Part shown: in pieces, positions 35,768 to 48,345 of the stretch
How the letters are laid out: the number at the start of each line of letters is the position of its first letter
Position numbering within the stretch: position 1 is the stretch's first letter
Assembly: GCA_026874595.1 (NCBI GenBank)
Contig: CM049309.1
Coordinates: 46,160,079-46,224,078 of the forward strand
DNA: 64,000 nucleotides
Source of the DNA: Sipunculus nudus
Lineage: Eukaryota > Annelida > Sipuncula > Golfingiida > Sipunculidae
Reading direction: 5' to 3'
Program-made: the position numbers and the translations under genes
Notes under the pieces: model-generated
The model's input: only the letters and a program-made list of their open reading frames with translations
Told to the model about the DNA's origin: nothing
Database searches by the model: none

Positions 35768-37229
35768 TTATCTTCGTCAGGAAGGAGATTATGTTAACAC
35801 TGAGTGGTTGACTAATTATGCCATGTCCCGTGACTACACTGCTAAATGCCAAGAGACCCTAATATTGTGGCCATAATCCTCGTCGCCACTGCAGGGCGTA
35901 ATCCTCTTCTGAATGGGCTCATGGCGCCTGTAAACACTGAGATGTCTATAATCACTAATGGTCAGCCATCTAGTAATATTTTATAACATTTCTAATTTAA
36001 ACCGGAAATAACACCTAAGATCCTTAAAACCGTTCGTCAAACTGCAAAGACTGTATTAACTATTATAAGTGCATATGGATTTAAATAAACAATTATCCCT
36101 GTAGCCGTGAATACACGACATTCATATTGAACTAACGGAACTACTTTGATCAGGTAGTCGGTAGAGAGGCAAATGGGTAATTTATTTTTGATCAAATCTA
36201 AGAAATTGCATCTGCAGAATAACAATAACCTACTGAATTCAGGAGAAATGTTTGAATTCAGATAAGTCCAAACTGATATATAAATACGCCCTGAACTTTA
36301 AACGATTATTTTATATTCAGTATGACTAACACCCTTATAAGCTGTTTGGAATTACCAAAATTTGAATCCACAGCCATCTGGTAATGTAGATTTTGTGTTT
36401 GTTTTTGTAGCTTTGGTTTCCATATTATCAAATTATTTAGGCCTACTGCATTTCTCTGATACTTAATAGCTCAGGTATTATTCGCCATGTCAGGCATCCA
36501 ACATGGATGAATTAAGAGACCAGAAATATCAGAAAGATTTTTTTCCTTAAGTAGTTTTATAAATTACTGTCTGTTTGTGAATCAATTGAATTTCGAAAAT
36601 AAACTCAAATAATGTAGTTTTACAGTTAATATATCCCATGTAACACCGATAAGCCATTGCCAATATGAAATGGCCACTAGTAACTCTATGCGCAGCTGGA
36701 AACCCTATAATTATTGTTAAAAGTGTGTAAACCCACCTTTTTACACAAGGCGATCACGTATATAGTTTGACAGTTGTATGTCTTAGAATGGAGAGGGGGG
36801 ATATCCATTTATTTTCAACAGATAATGAACGAACGGGACAAGTGAACAATTCAGTGCCAGCTTAAAGGCACATATTTTCAAACACCTTTCCCATTTTTAA
36901 AATACTCCTACATCAGTATTCTAATTGAGAATCGTAATTCCCTTCAAGGAGCCAATTTTTTCGACGGCTAAGGCGGTTTACTCCCATCTGACAACATGTT
37001 AGTTCTGCTAAACACGCACCATTTGAGTGTATTCTAACCTTTGTTTGTTCAACCTTTCATGAACTATTGTGAGTTTATACCTCTGTTATTCTGTAACACT
37101 GAATTCCTGCCGTTGAACAATTTCGGATCAAGCTCCACATTTCATTACAACATTTGTTTTATGAATTATGAATGTGCAAGCTGAAACCGTTTTAATGTGT
37201 GATTAGTTACATATGATATAGGCATTAAA
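35768..37229. other. intergenic, nothing recognised
   Basis: No element or exon recognised. If the candidate gene to the right is real, its 3' UTR lies here; on the minus strand an ATTAAA follows the stop codon by about 40 nt. Confidence 0.4.
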
Positions 37230-38811
37230 TGCTCAGAGCGTGCATATCAGTTTACTGGAGCGCACTGCCTCTGCAAAACTTTCCTCGGACGGTTTGATCG
37301 TTGTGATTGAATCTTCCATTGCCCATGCGTTATGACCTTTGACATTTGAGTTTATTATTTTCAAGGTGCGTTTTCCGTCACTTTTGGTATAAACATCAAG
37401 AGCATCGATTGGGCCTCCTAAATCCCGAGATAAGGTCTCGTCTATTGTCACATGATACAGAGCCACGTCAATGCCGGAAATGAAGTGTAAGTGACGATAA
37501 TTGAATCTAAGGGAGGTTATTTGGCAGAAGCACCTACAGAGAGCTGCTTAACTTGACATTAAAGCCATGGTGGGGCGCAGCTTTCTGCTTAAAGAAAAGA
37601 AAATATATTGAGACTATGGCCTTAGATGGAGAACAACCGATTCAAGGCGAACTCAACAGATTTCGTCAATAAACAGAAAGCGTCATCACTTTTTATTGTT
37701 CATTCGGTCTGCGGCATCGTTTTATCGTTATTGGTCCATCCTTTTCATGTTTGAAATATATAAATTATAAAAATTACCGAACAAATTCCTCTACTTTCAT
37801 TACAAACAAATAAAAAACTATAAAATGTAAGCGAAAGGAATGTAACCATATAGCGTGAGACGTGTTTCTTTTGAAAGCATGTTTATATTTGATATGCCTT
37901 CAAAATTGTGCTTAATTACTGCATCCTCTAGTAGACATCAAGACGTTTATGCAGAAATAATTGAAATAATATCTAATTGTAGATGTGATGGTTTATAAAT
38001 ATTTTACGGCCTGGCATGAATTTACAATGACGTTGTGTGGAATTTAATTTTAAATGGAATGTTAATCCGAAATCCGTTAAACAAGTTTTACATCACTGTT
38101 TATATCCTATGTAAAGCGTAAACGATCGTCATTTACGCATTGGATCACATTGAAAACGTTGGATCCAACATACCTGTTTCCCAAAGCATAGGGGCCATCT
38201 TATCGTTATTTTAATTTTATATTACAGGTTAGTTAACATCATTCATTGTATTTTAAAGCTGCAATATTTTCTATGTGATAATTAGCAATGGCGATACAAG
38301 TCTGCCATGAGTATCGGGCAGTGACCTGCATCCTTTGGGACCGAAATTGGTTATCCTCAAATCGGAGCTTAAAAAAAAATTACATACAGTTCAGCAGCCA
38401 TGTTATTTTTTTTTGTTAGAGCAAGAAACAATACCTGTCACTGTCAACCGGTATCAGTTCAATATATCCTTATCCCCTGCTCATTTATGTTATATCTCAG
38501 AAACACAAAACCATGGTCACAATAAAGCAAACAAGCATGTGGCCTGAAAAGAAGTTTTTTTTAAATAAAACAGTGACTAGCCTTTGTATCACTGCCTGGT
38601 CTCTGCCTTTACAGAGAAAGCAAGATATGAATGTCAAGCATCTCAGGCATTCCAGGTTGGTTTTGTTTGTCACAGAACTTACTGCGACCGACTTCAGAGT
38701 CACGCTTAATTTTAGGTCGTTGGTCGCAAACAATGTGGCTCTGAGCTCCAAACTGCTTTGTCTTTGTGGTGTTGTATATATTGAAACCGCTAAAGCGGGG
38801 TCTCCCGCCAT
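37230..38811 (-). CDS. candidate small spliced gene, unrecognised product
   Basis: Four minus-strand pieces chain in frame: 38811-38683 (ATG in good context AAAAGATGGCG; 43 codons; donor GTAAGT), 38367-38326 (14 codons; T-rich acceptor TTTTTTTTTAAG; donor CAG|GTCACT), 37584-37538 (15 codons plus 2 nt; acceptor after TTTTCTTTTCTTTAAGCAG; donor GTAGGT) and 37506-37230 (91 codons and TGA). Predicted protein is about 164 residues, without signal peptide or membrane segment, and I do not recognise it. The last exon (HLHFISGIDVALYHVTIDE .. DALDVYTKSDGKRTLKIIN) has the most protein-like composition. The weak point is the 31-nt gap between the last two pieces, very short for a metazoan intron; a frameshifted or dead gene is possible. 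Middle exons rest only on splice-site and phase fit. Confidence 0.35.
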
Positions 38812-39375
38812 CTTTTAAAAGGTTATATTGATTCTGTACGTATTATCTTGTGTTATGTTCCCGTAATAGCTTCACCTCGGCTTGGCCCTTGCTCCTGCGG
38901 GTTACGGCCCGTTATATTATAAAACCCTCCATCCACGATACGTAATAGTCCGATATGATCGCATTTCAAAGCTTGACTTGGTACAGAAATAGAACTGAGC
39001 ATCTCAAGAATTAAAGTTAAAGCTTTATCTAGAAAGCAACCGCTTACCAAATATTTCATAAGCAGGGTTTATTGATACCTTTGAAGAAGGGCAGCATAAA
39101 CTCTGCAGTTTAACTGAAGCTGATACGCAATCATGCGATGCCTGATGGGACAGCATAATAAAACAGGTGTTTTCTATGAATAAAAATGTAATCAAGGCAT
39201 CTATAAATAATGGGGTCGAACATAACAAATGAATGTACATGTAATAAAGGTGGAGTGGTAATTTGTCCACTTGAGTAAACCTGTCATGCAACCAGAGGGT
39301 TACAAATGTCTCGGACTGTTGTTCAACCGTGCGAATAAAGAAAAAGCGATATTTCGGTCAAAGCTTTTATTTTAA
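38812..39375. other. upstream region of the candidate gene
   Basis: No TATA box or repeat recognised. Confidence 0.3.
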
Positions 39376-42300
39376 CAAGTGACCCATGGGTCATGACGCT
39401 CAGCTGCCATGCATGACCTGTGACATCATGGACTGAGATTCACAACTTCCAGTCAAATTTTGAAGAACCAATTTGCCAATGAAAATTTTCTATGACAACA
39501 GAAATATATATCACCTATGTCTGGTAAAAACACAGTGAATTGATGGTCTGAGGAAAATGCATGATTGTTAAGCTATCAGGAACTATTCCAACAGCTTGCT
39601 TGAAACCTGTCAGTCTCATAAGGAACTTCACAAAGGGCAAATATAAGATCAAAATATATAGCAAAAATCAAGGAAATACATGCCAGAACTAGAATACGGG
39701 TAGTCGACAAGCGACTACGTTCATCAGCCTAAATCAGAGTGGAACTGGTGAAGTGAGGCATGGATTGAATGGCAAGGGGAAATAGAGTGAAGTGTTGCAT
39801 ATTAGCATGGATGTCTGCAGCCCCATTGTGTATGTAGGTTGCGCCACCTACCACAAAATCCAGAAAGCTGTCCAAGTTGTATACATATGCAAAATTTAAG
39901 GCAGATAAGTCAAACCACTACATGTATATGAGTGATTTTTGCCCTTGGCAGACAAACAGATGGACGCTGTGCAAAAATGGCTGCAGGTGGTGCCACCAGT
40001 TTTGCGTATGATAAAGAGCTATGTGAGAACTATACACATGCAAAACTTTGGCCCAATCGGTCAAACGGTTCCCAAGATATGAGCTTGGATATCTGCTGCA
40101 TAAATATAGAATGTAGGTGGCGCCACCTGTCATAAAATCAAGAGAGCTGTCGGGGATGTATAAACCTGCAAAATTTTAGGCAGATATGTCAAACCACTGC
40201 AGAGATATGAGTGATTTTATCCCATGGCAGACAAATAGACGGGAGCTGTGCAAAAATGGCTGCAGGTGGCGCCACCAGTTTTGCGTATGATACAGAGCTA
40301 TGGGAGATCCGTACACATGCAAAATTTTGGCTCAATCGGTCAAACGGTTCCCGAGATATGAGCTTGGATGTCTGCAGCGTAAACGTTAATGTAGGTGGCG
40401 CCACCTGTCATAAAATCAGAAAAGCTGTCTAGGATGTATACGCATGCCGAATTTTAGGTGAATTAGTCAAACCACTGCAGAGATATGAGTGATTTTAACC
40501 CCAGGCAGATGAACAAATGGACACTGTGCAAACATGGTTGCAGGTGGCGCCACCTTTTGTTGTATATGTTATAAAGCTATCCCAGGGCTATATTTGAATA
40601 CGCATGCTGAATTTCAGGTGAATTAGTCAAACCACTGCGGAGATATGAGTGATTTTAACCCAAGGCATACAAACAGATGGACACTGTGCAAACATGGTTG
40701 CAGGTGGCGCCACCATTTTTTGTATATTAAACAGCTCTCCAAGGGCTACATTTGTGCAAAAAAATTTCCTGATCGGTCAAACGGTTCCCGAGATATGTTG
40801 GTTTATGTGTGGAAACAGACACACAAACTGACGCAGAGTGCAGAAGAAAGGTCAGAGGTCAAACAAAATTGGGGTGCAGCAGTTCACATGTGAACTGAAC
40901 ATAATCCTGGGTTTCGTAAAATTCTGCCCAGCGGTTATGGAGGAGTTCTCCGGACACCTACGCGGCGGCAGCGGCGTGCAGCTGAAAACCTAGTATCCGC
41001 AAAACTCTGTTTTGGCGGATGCAATTATTGAGAAACAGGTGCTTCTGTATGAATTTTTATTCAATACAAGCCAACTGTATTGCACTTTTATAAATGATGG
41101 TAATATTTATTCAGAAATATTTGACCCAATCCTTTACAAGATTACATAAATATACATCCAACTGCATTCACTTTAACTGTTCTTGAGATAATATGATCAA
41201 AAGGAATTAAAAGATGGTTGCCTGGTGGCCATATTGGACTTTTGACAAGTCTGAAATCAGACAACAAACATTCTCTAAATCGGACCAAACATTAAAGAAA
41301 AATTACTGAAACTGCACTGAAGAAATAATTTCTAAGGTGGCTAACTGGCAGACATAATGGATTTCTGACAAGTATGACATTTGATATCCCACATTCTCCA
41401 ATAGGAGACCAAACTTGGGGCAAATTATCCAGTAATGAATGCCCAAAATAATTCAAAAGGCATGTCCAGGCGCTCATATCAGATTTATAGATATGCAATT
41501 GTAAAAAGTGTAAGTCCAATATTTTTTATTATCACTCTGCTTTTCAATGGGGTCAGCAGGGTAGGTAAACTGCCAAACCTGAAAGAAAAGAAATGCAGAA
41601 AGCATGACTAAGGGTCTTGAAATAAAACAAAAAGCCATCCTTAATCAAGGTACACATCCACATATTATGAGAACAAACACTTGCTTTTATATGTGGTGAT
41701 ATATATTAAAATATTCAGATATCTAGGAAATTATGTTTATTGCTAGGATTCCATAAAATAAACTGCAAAATGTTCCCATCATCTTATAAATCAGTAGCTA
41801 AACCTTAATACTATACTCTCATAGTCTTAATGCCTGGCTGAAGCATTCAGACAACAGTGTTTTTGTTATGAAGTAACGAGGTACTTATCACTGATCCTTA
41901 TCACTTAATAGGCTGAAACAAAAGGGAGTCATATGTCACCAGTGTCACTCACAATTACAGCCACACAGGGAGATTACCAGCTGGGGTGGGATGGTTATAT
42001 ATACAAGAAAAATAGAGATGGTCTATAAAATAAGTAATTGTGAACATCACTGACCTATAAAATAAGTAATTGTGAACATCACTGACCTATGACCTTGGCC
42101 TTTTGCCCACATATCAACTGGATTTTTTCTAAATGATGGGTAACTACTAACTACTTAAATCTGGTGTAATTACTTGGCAACCAATTGGTGAATAACTTTG
42201 ACCTGCAACCTTTAACCTGCTGACCAGCTGACCCCAAAATCAATAAGTTATTTATTCAAGCAAAAAGACCCATAAATATGAAGTTTGAGTCAAACTGAGT

Positions 42301-43166
42301 GATGCATAGATGTGGCATATGTGAAAGACTGAAGGTTTGGGTTGAACAGTTACACTTGAAATATGCTAACAAGCATTTAGAACAATTAAATATTGTGACC
42401 TTGACCTTTGACTTTTTGACCTCAACATCAATAGGCTTCTTCCCTTATTGGTAGGTAAGCCATATATGACAGATGGAAGGTACAGATTGAAAAGTTTGCC
42501 TGAAAATTACTCCATGCAAGAAGTAGGTGCTGTGAACTTGACCTTTGACCTCAAAATCAACAGGTCTTTTCCCCTGTTGGCAGAGAAGCCATATCAGTGC
42601 TGAAAGATTTGGAATGAAAAGTCTAGCTTGAAATGTGTCCACAACCTTTTCAAAGAAGTGGATCCTGTGACCCTGACCTTTGACCTTGTGACCTCAAAAT
42701 CTATAGGATTCTTCTCCAACTTAGTAGGTGAGCTATATGTGAAAGATCAAAGAATTTGGATGAAAGGGTTGGCCTAAAATGCATCCACAGGCTTTTCAAA
42801 GAAGAGGCTCCTGTGACCTTGACCTTTGACCTTTTGACCTAAAAAAAATTATGGTTCTTCCCCTGTTGGTAGGTGAGCTGTATGTGAAAGATGGAAGGTT
42901 TGGGATGAAAATTTTGTCTCAAAGAGTTATTTCTGGGGGGTGCAAACACACCCCATAACTTCGAGAATATAGGTCACAGTGACCTAATTTCAGGTTTGCA
43001 AGATCTTTTTATAACCTCTAAGACTGCATAGGGTTCATGGCGCTAGCCCCTACGGTTACGATTTGTGCCCTGCTAACGGACGGACGGCCGGACGGACAGA
43101 CGGAAGGACGACGGACAAAGACCCATCGCTATAGCCCAGCATGACTGAAAGTCAGCTGAGCTAAAA
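39376..43166 (-). mobile_element. family C Helitron-like element, copy C1, carrying a nested family D element
   Basis: 3' end at left: CAAGTGACCCATGGGTCATGAC (hairpin TGACCCATGGGTCA, CTTG|TT on the minus strand) and GCTCAGCTG. 5' end at right: GTCAGCTGAGCTAAAAAT. Contains D2 at 39689-41024; without it the element is 2,455 bp, close to C2 (2,385 bp). Flanks of C1 and C2 are unrelated, so the two are separate insertions of one element and not a segmental duplication. The internal ERE-like palindrome AGGTCACAGTGACCT is at 42971-42985. Confidence 0.72.
39689..41024 (-). mobile_element. family D Helitron-like element, copy D2, nested in C1
   Basis: CTAG and the GTAGTCG/CGACTAC hairpin at left, GGCGGATGCAA at right. 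Core units of about 279 bp (landmarks at 39912, 40191, 40470) alternate GGTGGCGCCACC copies at 40116, 40265, 40394, 40543 and 40703. Comparison with C2 shows exact insertion with no duplicated target. Confidence 0.8.
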
Positions 43167-43759
43167 ATGACATTTTACATAGTCTGATCAGGCCAGATCA
43201 CAGTTATTGTGGATGGAGATGGCGCAACGCATTCAGCCAAGAATTCTGTCTCACCAATAACCGTTTTCTCGATTTGTACGACCTAGCAATGCGACCCAGG
43301 GGGTTCAGCCTTTCTATAGGGCCCGCATGTTTTTCTTTCCCTGTCAGTCACCTCAATTGTTCTGAGAGATTCTGGGAACCTTTCATGGGAAGATTCATTA
43401 TTGATTCTTCTTTTACACTTAACTCGCGGTAATAGCAAGCTGAGGCCGTTAAACAAAATTTCAACGTACTTGGGTTAAGGGTTCTCTCCATATATATTGA
43501 TAAAGAGATTAAAGAAATGTTAACATGGTTTAAAAGATTAGGTTCTTAAATAATTAATTGTTTTATATACGCATAGCGTGGTTTAAAATTGATTTATTAT
43601 GATGTCGAACATGAATGTAACTGATTTCTTGTGGTAAAATTAAGGCTTCTGTTTTTAATATAAACAACTAAATTGAATAGGATTATTGAAAGACAAAAGC
43701 CGTTACCGGTTCTTTATACTGTCTATACATATTGGTACCATGTTAGTTCCACAGAGAAT
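43167..43759. other. intergenic between family C copies
   Basis: Unrelated to the flanks of the other copies. Nothing recognised. Confidence 0.5.
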
Positions 43760-46144
43760 CAAGTGACCCATGGGTCATGACGCTCAGCTGCCAAGCATGA
43801 CCTGCGACATCATGGGCTGCAATTCACAACTTCTAGTAAAATTGTTGCAGAACCTATATGCCAATTTTGTTTAAACTTTCTACATTGCCATAAATTCTTA
43901 TCATATATGTCTGGTTAAAACATAGTGAATGATGGTCTGGGGCAAAATGTATGGTTGTTGAGCTATCAGGAACTAATCCCACGGCTTGCTCGATACCTGT
44001 CAGTCTCAAAAGGAATACCACACAGGCCACATATAAGATCAAAATATAGCAAAAGATCAAGGAAATCCATGCAAGAATTATTGTGAAACGGGTGCTTCCA
44101 TATTAATTTTTATTCAATACAAGCCAACTGTACTGAGCTTTCATAAATGATGGTCATATTTATTAAGAAATCTTTGACCCAATGCAAGATAACATTAAAA
44201 TACATCTCACTGCATTCACTTTAATAGTTCTGGAGATAATATGTTCTAAAGGAATTTAAAGATGGCGTCATGGTGGCCATATTGGATTTCTGACAGGTCA
44301 GAAATTGAACAACAAACATCCTCTAAAAGGGACCAAACATCATAAAAAAATCACAGAAACTGTCCTGGCAAAAGGATTTCTTAAATGGCTACCTGGCAGA
44401 CATAATGGTTTTCTGACAAGTCACACATCCTCCAATAAGATACTAAACTTGTAGCCATTGCTTCAAAGAATGTAACAGTTATGAATGTCCAAAACAATTC
44501 AAAAGGCATGATCAGGTTAGAGAGCTCTCATATCAGATTTATGAACATGCAAATGTAAAAAGTGCAAGTCCAATATGTTTTAATTATCAGCTTGCTATTC
44601 AATGGGGTCAGCAGGGTAGGTAAACTGCAAAACCTAAAAGAAAAGAAATGCAGAAAGCATCACTAAGAGTCTTGTAATCAAATAAAGCCATCCTAAATCC
44701 AGGTACAGACCCACATATTATCAGAACAAACACTTGCTGGTATATCTGATGATTTGTATAATAATATTCAGATATCCAGAAAACTAAGTTTATTGCTATG
44801 ATTCCATGATATAAACTGCAAAATGTTCCCATCATTTTATAAATCAGTAGCTAAACTTAACACCTAACTCTCATAGTGTTAATCCCTGGCCAAAGCATTC
44901 TGGCAACAGTGTTTTTGTTATGCACTAATGATATATCCTTATCACTCCATGAGCTGATACAAAAGGGAGTCATATATCACAAGTGTCACTGACAATTACA
45001 GCCACACAGTGAGATGTACCAGCTGGAGTGCAAGCTTATATATACAAGAAAAATAGAGATGGTCTTCAAAATAAGTTGACCTGACCTATGACCTTGGCCT
45101 TTTGCCCACATATCAACTGGATTCTTTCTAAATGATGGGTAACTACTAACCACTACATGGCAACCAATAAGTGAATAACTTTGACCTGCAACCTTTAACC
45201 TCCTGACCAGCTGACCTCAAAATCAATTAGTTATTTCTTCATGCAAAAAGACCCATAAATATGAAGTTTGAATCAAATTCAGTGATGCATAGATGTGGCA
45301 TATGTGAAAGACTGAAGGTTTGGGTTGAACAGTTTCACTTGAAATATGTTCACAAGCATTTAGAACAATATTGTGACATTGACCTTTGACCTTTTGAACT
45401 TAACATCAATAGGCTTCTTCTCCTATTGGTAGGTAAGCCATATATGACAGATGGAAAGTATAGATTGAAAAGTTTGCTGAAAATGACTCCACGCAAGAAG
45501 AGGGTGCTGTGAACTTGACCTCAGAATCAACAGGTCTTTTCCCCTGTTGGCAGAGAAGTGATATCAGTGCTGAAAGGTTTGGAATGAAAAGTCTAGCTTG
45601 AAATGTGTCCACAACCTTTTTAAAGAAGTGGATCCTGTGACCCTGACCTTTGACCTTGTGACCTCAACATCTATAGGATTCTTCTCCCACTTAGTAGGTG
45701 AGCTATATGTGAAAGATCAAAGAATTGGGATGAAAGGTTTGGCTTAAAATACATCCTGAGGCTTTTCAAAGAAGTTGGTTCTGTGACCTTGACCTTTGAC
45801 CTTGTGACCTCAAAATAATTATGATTCTTCCCCTGTTGGTAGGTGAGCTGTATGTGAAAGATAGAAGGTTTGGGATGAAAATTTTGGCTAAAAAAATATT
45901 TCTTGGGGGTGCAAACACACCCAATAACTTCGAGAATATAGGTCGCAGTGACCTTATTTCAGGTTTGCAAGGAGATCTTTTTAGAACCTCTAAGACTGCA
46001 TAGGGTTCATGGCTCTAGCCCCTATGGTTACGATTTGTGCCCTGCTAACGGACGGACGGCCGGCCGGACGAACAGACGGAAGGACGCCGGACAAAGACCC
46101 ATCGCTATAGCCCAGCATGACTGAAAGTCAGCTGAGCTAAAAAA
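43760..46144 (-). mobile_element. family C Helitron-like element, copy C2 (uninterrupted)
   Basis: Same ends and interior as C1, colinear over the whole length, but without the D2 insert; the empty site is AGAA|TTATTG at 44077/44078. Core includes units with TGTGACCTTGACCTTTGACC and the diverged palindrome AGGTCGCAGTGACCT at 45950-45964. Confidence 0.75.
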
Positions 46145-46168
46145 GAAGAAGTGCCAGGCAAAGTGAAA

Positions 46169-47179
46169 CTAGGGACCCATGGGTCTCAACGCTCAGCTGA
46201 ATTTGACTATACGGATATACGTTTAATGAGGTTTTCCAAAGTATTGGCCCTGAAGCCAACCTGTCTACCAAAACTGGAGTTATCATCCATAAAATAATTT
46301 GTGAATGGATGGGCCCTGTGACCTTAACCTTTGACCTTATGACCCCGAAATCAAAAGGAAACTTCCCCGATTGGCAGATGCACCACATGTCAGTGATGGA
46401 AGGATTGAGATGAAAAGTTTGGCTTAAAATGCATCACCGATCTTTCTAAAGTAGTGGGTCCTGTGACCTTGACCTTTGATCTCATGACCCCAGAATCATC
46501 AGTTCTTACAGACCTTTGACCTCATGACCCTAGAACCTATAGGGTTCTTACTTTAGTGGTGGGCCATACATAAGTCACGTTTGAAATCCATATTGCTATC
46601 AACACTGGAGATATCATAAGAGGTGTGTGATTTTCACCAAATATGGACACATTAAAGGTCAAGGCCACTCTCATGGTAAAGGTCATGACCCAAATGTAAA
46701 TAGACCTTATCCCATAACCCATCTCTCTACATGTGGATAATATGAAAGAAATCTGTCCATTAGCTTTTGACTTATAATGCTTACAGTACTGTCAAGTGGC
46801 AATTATGGGGGTATTAAAAGGCGTAAAAACAAGAAAAGGATAATAGGTGGCGCCACCAGTTTCCGGTATATCACAAGGCTATCCAAGATCTTCGGTCACC
46901 TTGATTTTTGGACCAGTCCTTGCAAGCTTACTTGAGATATTTAAGAATTTGTGTTATTTTCAGCAAAAATTGACCTATTCAAGGTCAAGGTCACTCTCCT
47001 AGCATAGGTCATGACCCCATTTTGAATAGGCTCCGTCCCCTTACCTATATCTATACAAATATAAAGTTTGAAAAAGATCAGTGAAATATTTTTTGAGTAA
47101 TCCCGCTCACAAGGTTTTTCTGCGGCGGCGGCGGGACCGTCGTGAAACCATAGTATCCCGACTTTGTTTGGGGATACAA
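46169..47179 (-). mobile_element. family A' Helitron-like element (A 5' end, C-type 3' end)
   Basis: Right (5') end has the family A hairpin and module (GGTGGCGCCACC at 46846-46857, CGG run, GGGGATACAA). Left (3') end is CTAG, hairpin GACCCATGGGTC and CGCTCAGCTGA, which is the family C type. The core is reduced to one or two units. The two ends therefore do not form a matching subterminal pair. Confidence 0.65.
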
Positions 47180-47326
47180 TAATAACTGTACAGAGAATGT
47201 GCATTAAATTGTAATGATCAGATAAATATCGCAGGATATACTAGGCATGTTTTTAAAATAAAGATCATGCAGCGTAAAGAAATTTATATGTTGGAGTCAC
47301 AATATGTGTTTATATGGTCTGTATAT
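47180..47326 (+). repeat. left part of a ~61-bp minisatellite
   Basis: One unit (CATGCAGCG..GAAATTTATATGTTGGAGTCACAATATGTG..) at about 47266-47326 matches those at 48118-48345 on the other side of the LTR-like segment. Confidence 0.6.
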
Positions 47327-48021
47327 TGTTACAGGTGCTCTTTTATTGTGTGGCACGGGCGTAACTCGTGTTGTTGTTACATTTTATGTTTGGTCCGTAC
47401 TGGTTGAACTCTCGTTGTCATGTGAGCCTTGGGTTTTCACGCTTGGTCGTGGATCATGTGTACACCATGGTGTATGGAGATACACAGCGCTGTTTTTTCT
47501 AGAGAATTCCTGAAACGCGAGTTGAGCAAGATCTTATAGACTGTTCGAGAAGTGGAAAATTCCCGGCTTGGGGTGTGATGGTATATAAAGGGGCTGTTTT
47601 TTAGAACCAGAGGACAGACAGCAGAGCAGATACCAGCGGACGCAGAAGCGTGTGTAAGGACCTTATCCGACGAATGCGGCATTATAGAATTTTAAGAACT
47701 TTCTCCTGGATTTTATACCTTTGGACTTCAGTTTACTTTCTGTGTTGTTGCAAGAACTTTCCACTGGACTGTCATTTTCCGAGAGTTTACATTCAAAGGA
47801 CTTATCGTGGTGACGGTGTTGGTATCGAGGTACTGTACCATTATCTTTCTGTCTGATTATATTGACTTGTTGCTATAACGCTGTTTTACTGTATAATTGT
47901 ATTGATTTAGTGTATTGTATTGTTAGGGTTGTTTTAAGAATAAATTATAGTTAATTGTTAACAAAAAAAACACTGACTTCTTTATTCATTCCCTAGACAT
48001 TTCACGCTGCCTAGTGTTACA
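47327..48021 (+). mobile_element. candidate solo LTR
   Basis: A 695-bp segment that begins TGTTACAGG and ends GTGTTACA. It holds a TATATAAAG box (47582-47590), followed by a purine-rich stretch typical of an R-region start (GAACCAGAGGACAGACAGC), and AATAAA at 47939-47944 about 77 bp before the end, in the U3-R-U5 order of an LTR. It splits a minisatellite array. No primer-binding site, second LTR or clear target duplication was seen. Confidence 0.45.
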
Positions 48022-48059
48022 GAATCTGATTTTTTTTATCTCCATTACAAAATTTGTGT

Positions 48060-48345
48060 TCATCACGCATACGTGATCTGTTTATATTAGGTTCCGTAAA
48101 AATATATATCACACAGCGAAAAAAATTTAGATGTGGGAGTCATGTGTCCACATTTGGTCTGTGTTTATCATGCAGCGAAAGAAATTTAGATGTTGCAGTC
48201 ACAATATGTGTCTATATGGTTCTGTATATATCATGCAGAGAAAAAATTTAGATGTTGGAGTCACAAGATGTGTCTTTATGGTTCTATATATATCATACAG
48301 AAAAAGAAATTTAGATGTTGGAGTCACAAGATGTGTCTTTATGTG
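48060..48345 (+). repeat. right part of the ~61-bp minisatellite
   Basis: Four to five units with GAAATTTAGATGTTGGAGTC and ACAAGATGTGTC spaced about 60-63 bp (48121, 48181, 48243, 48306). Confidence 0.8.

Noticed and set aside
39376-46144. Segmental duplication of 39.4-43.2 kb and 43.8-46.1 kb
   Set aside because: Flanking sequence is unrelated on both sides and the limits coincide with family C ends also seen at 22044, so separate insertions explain it better.
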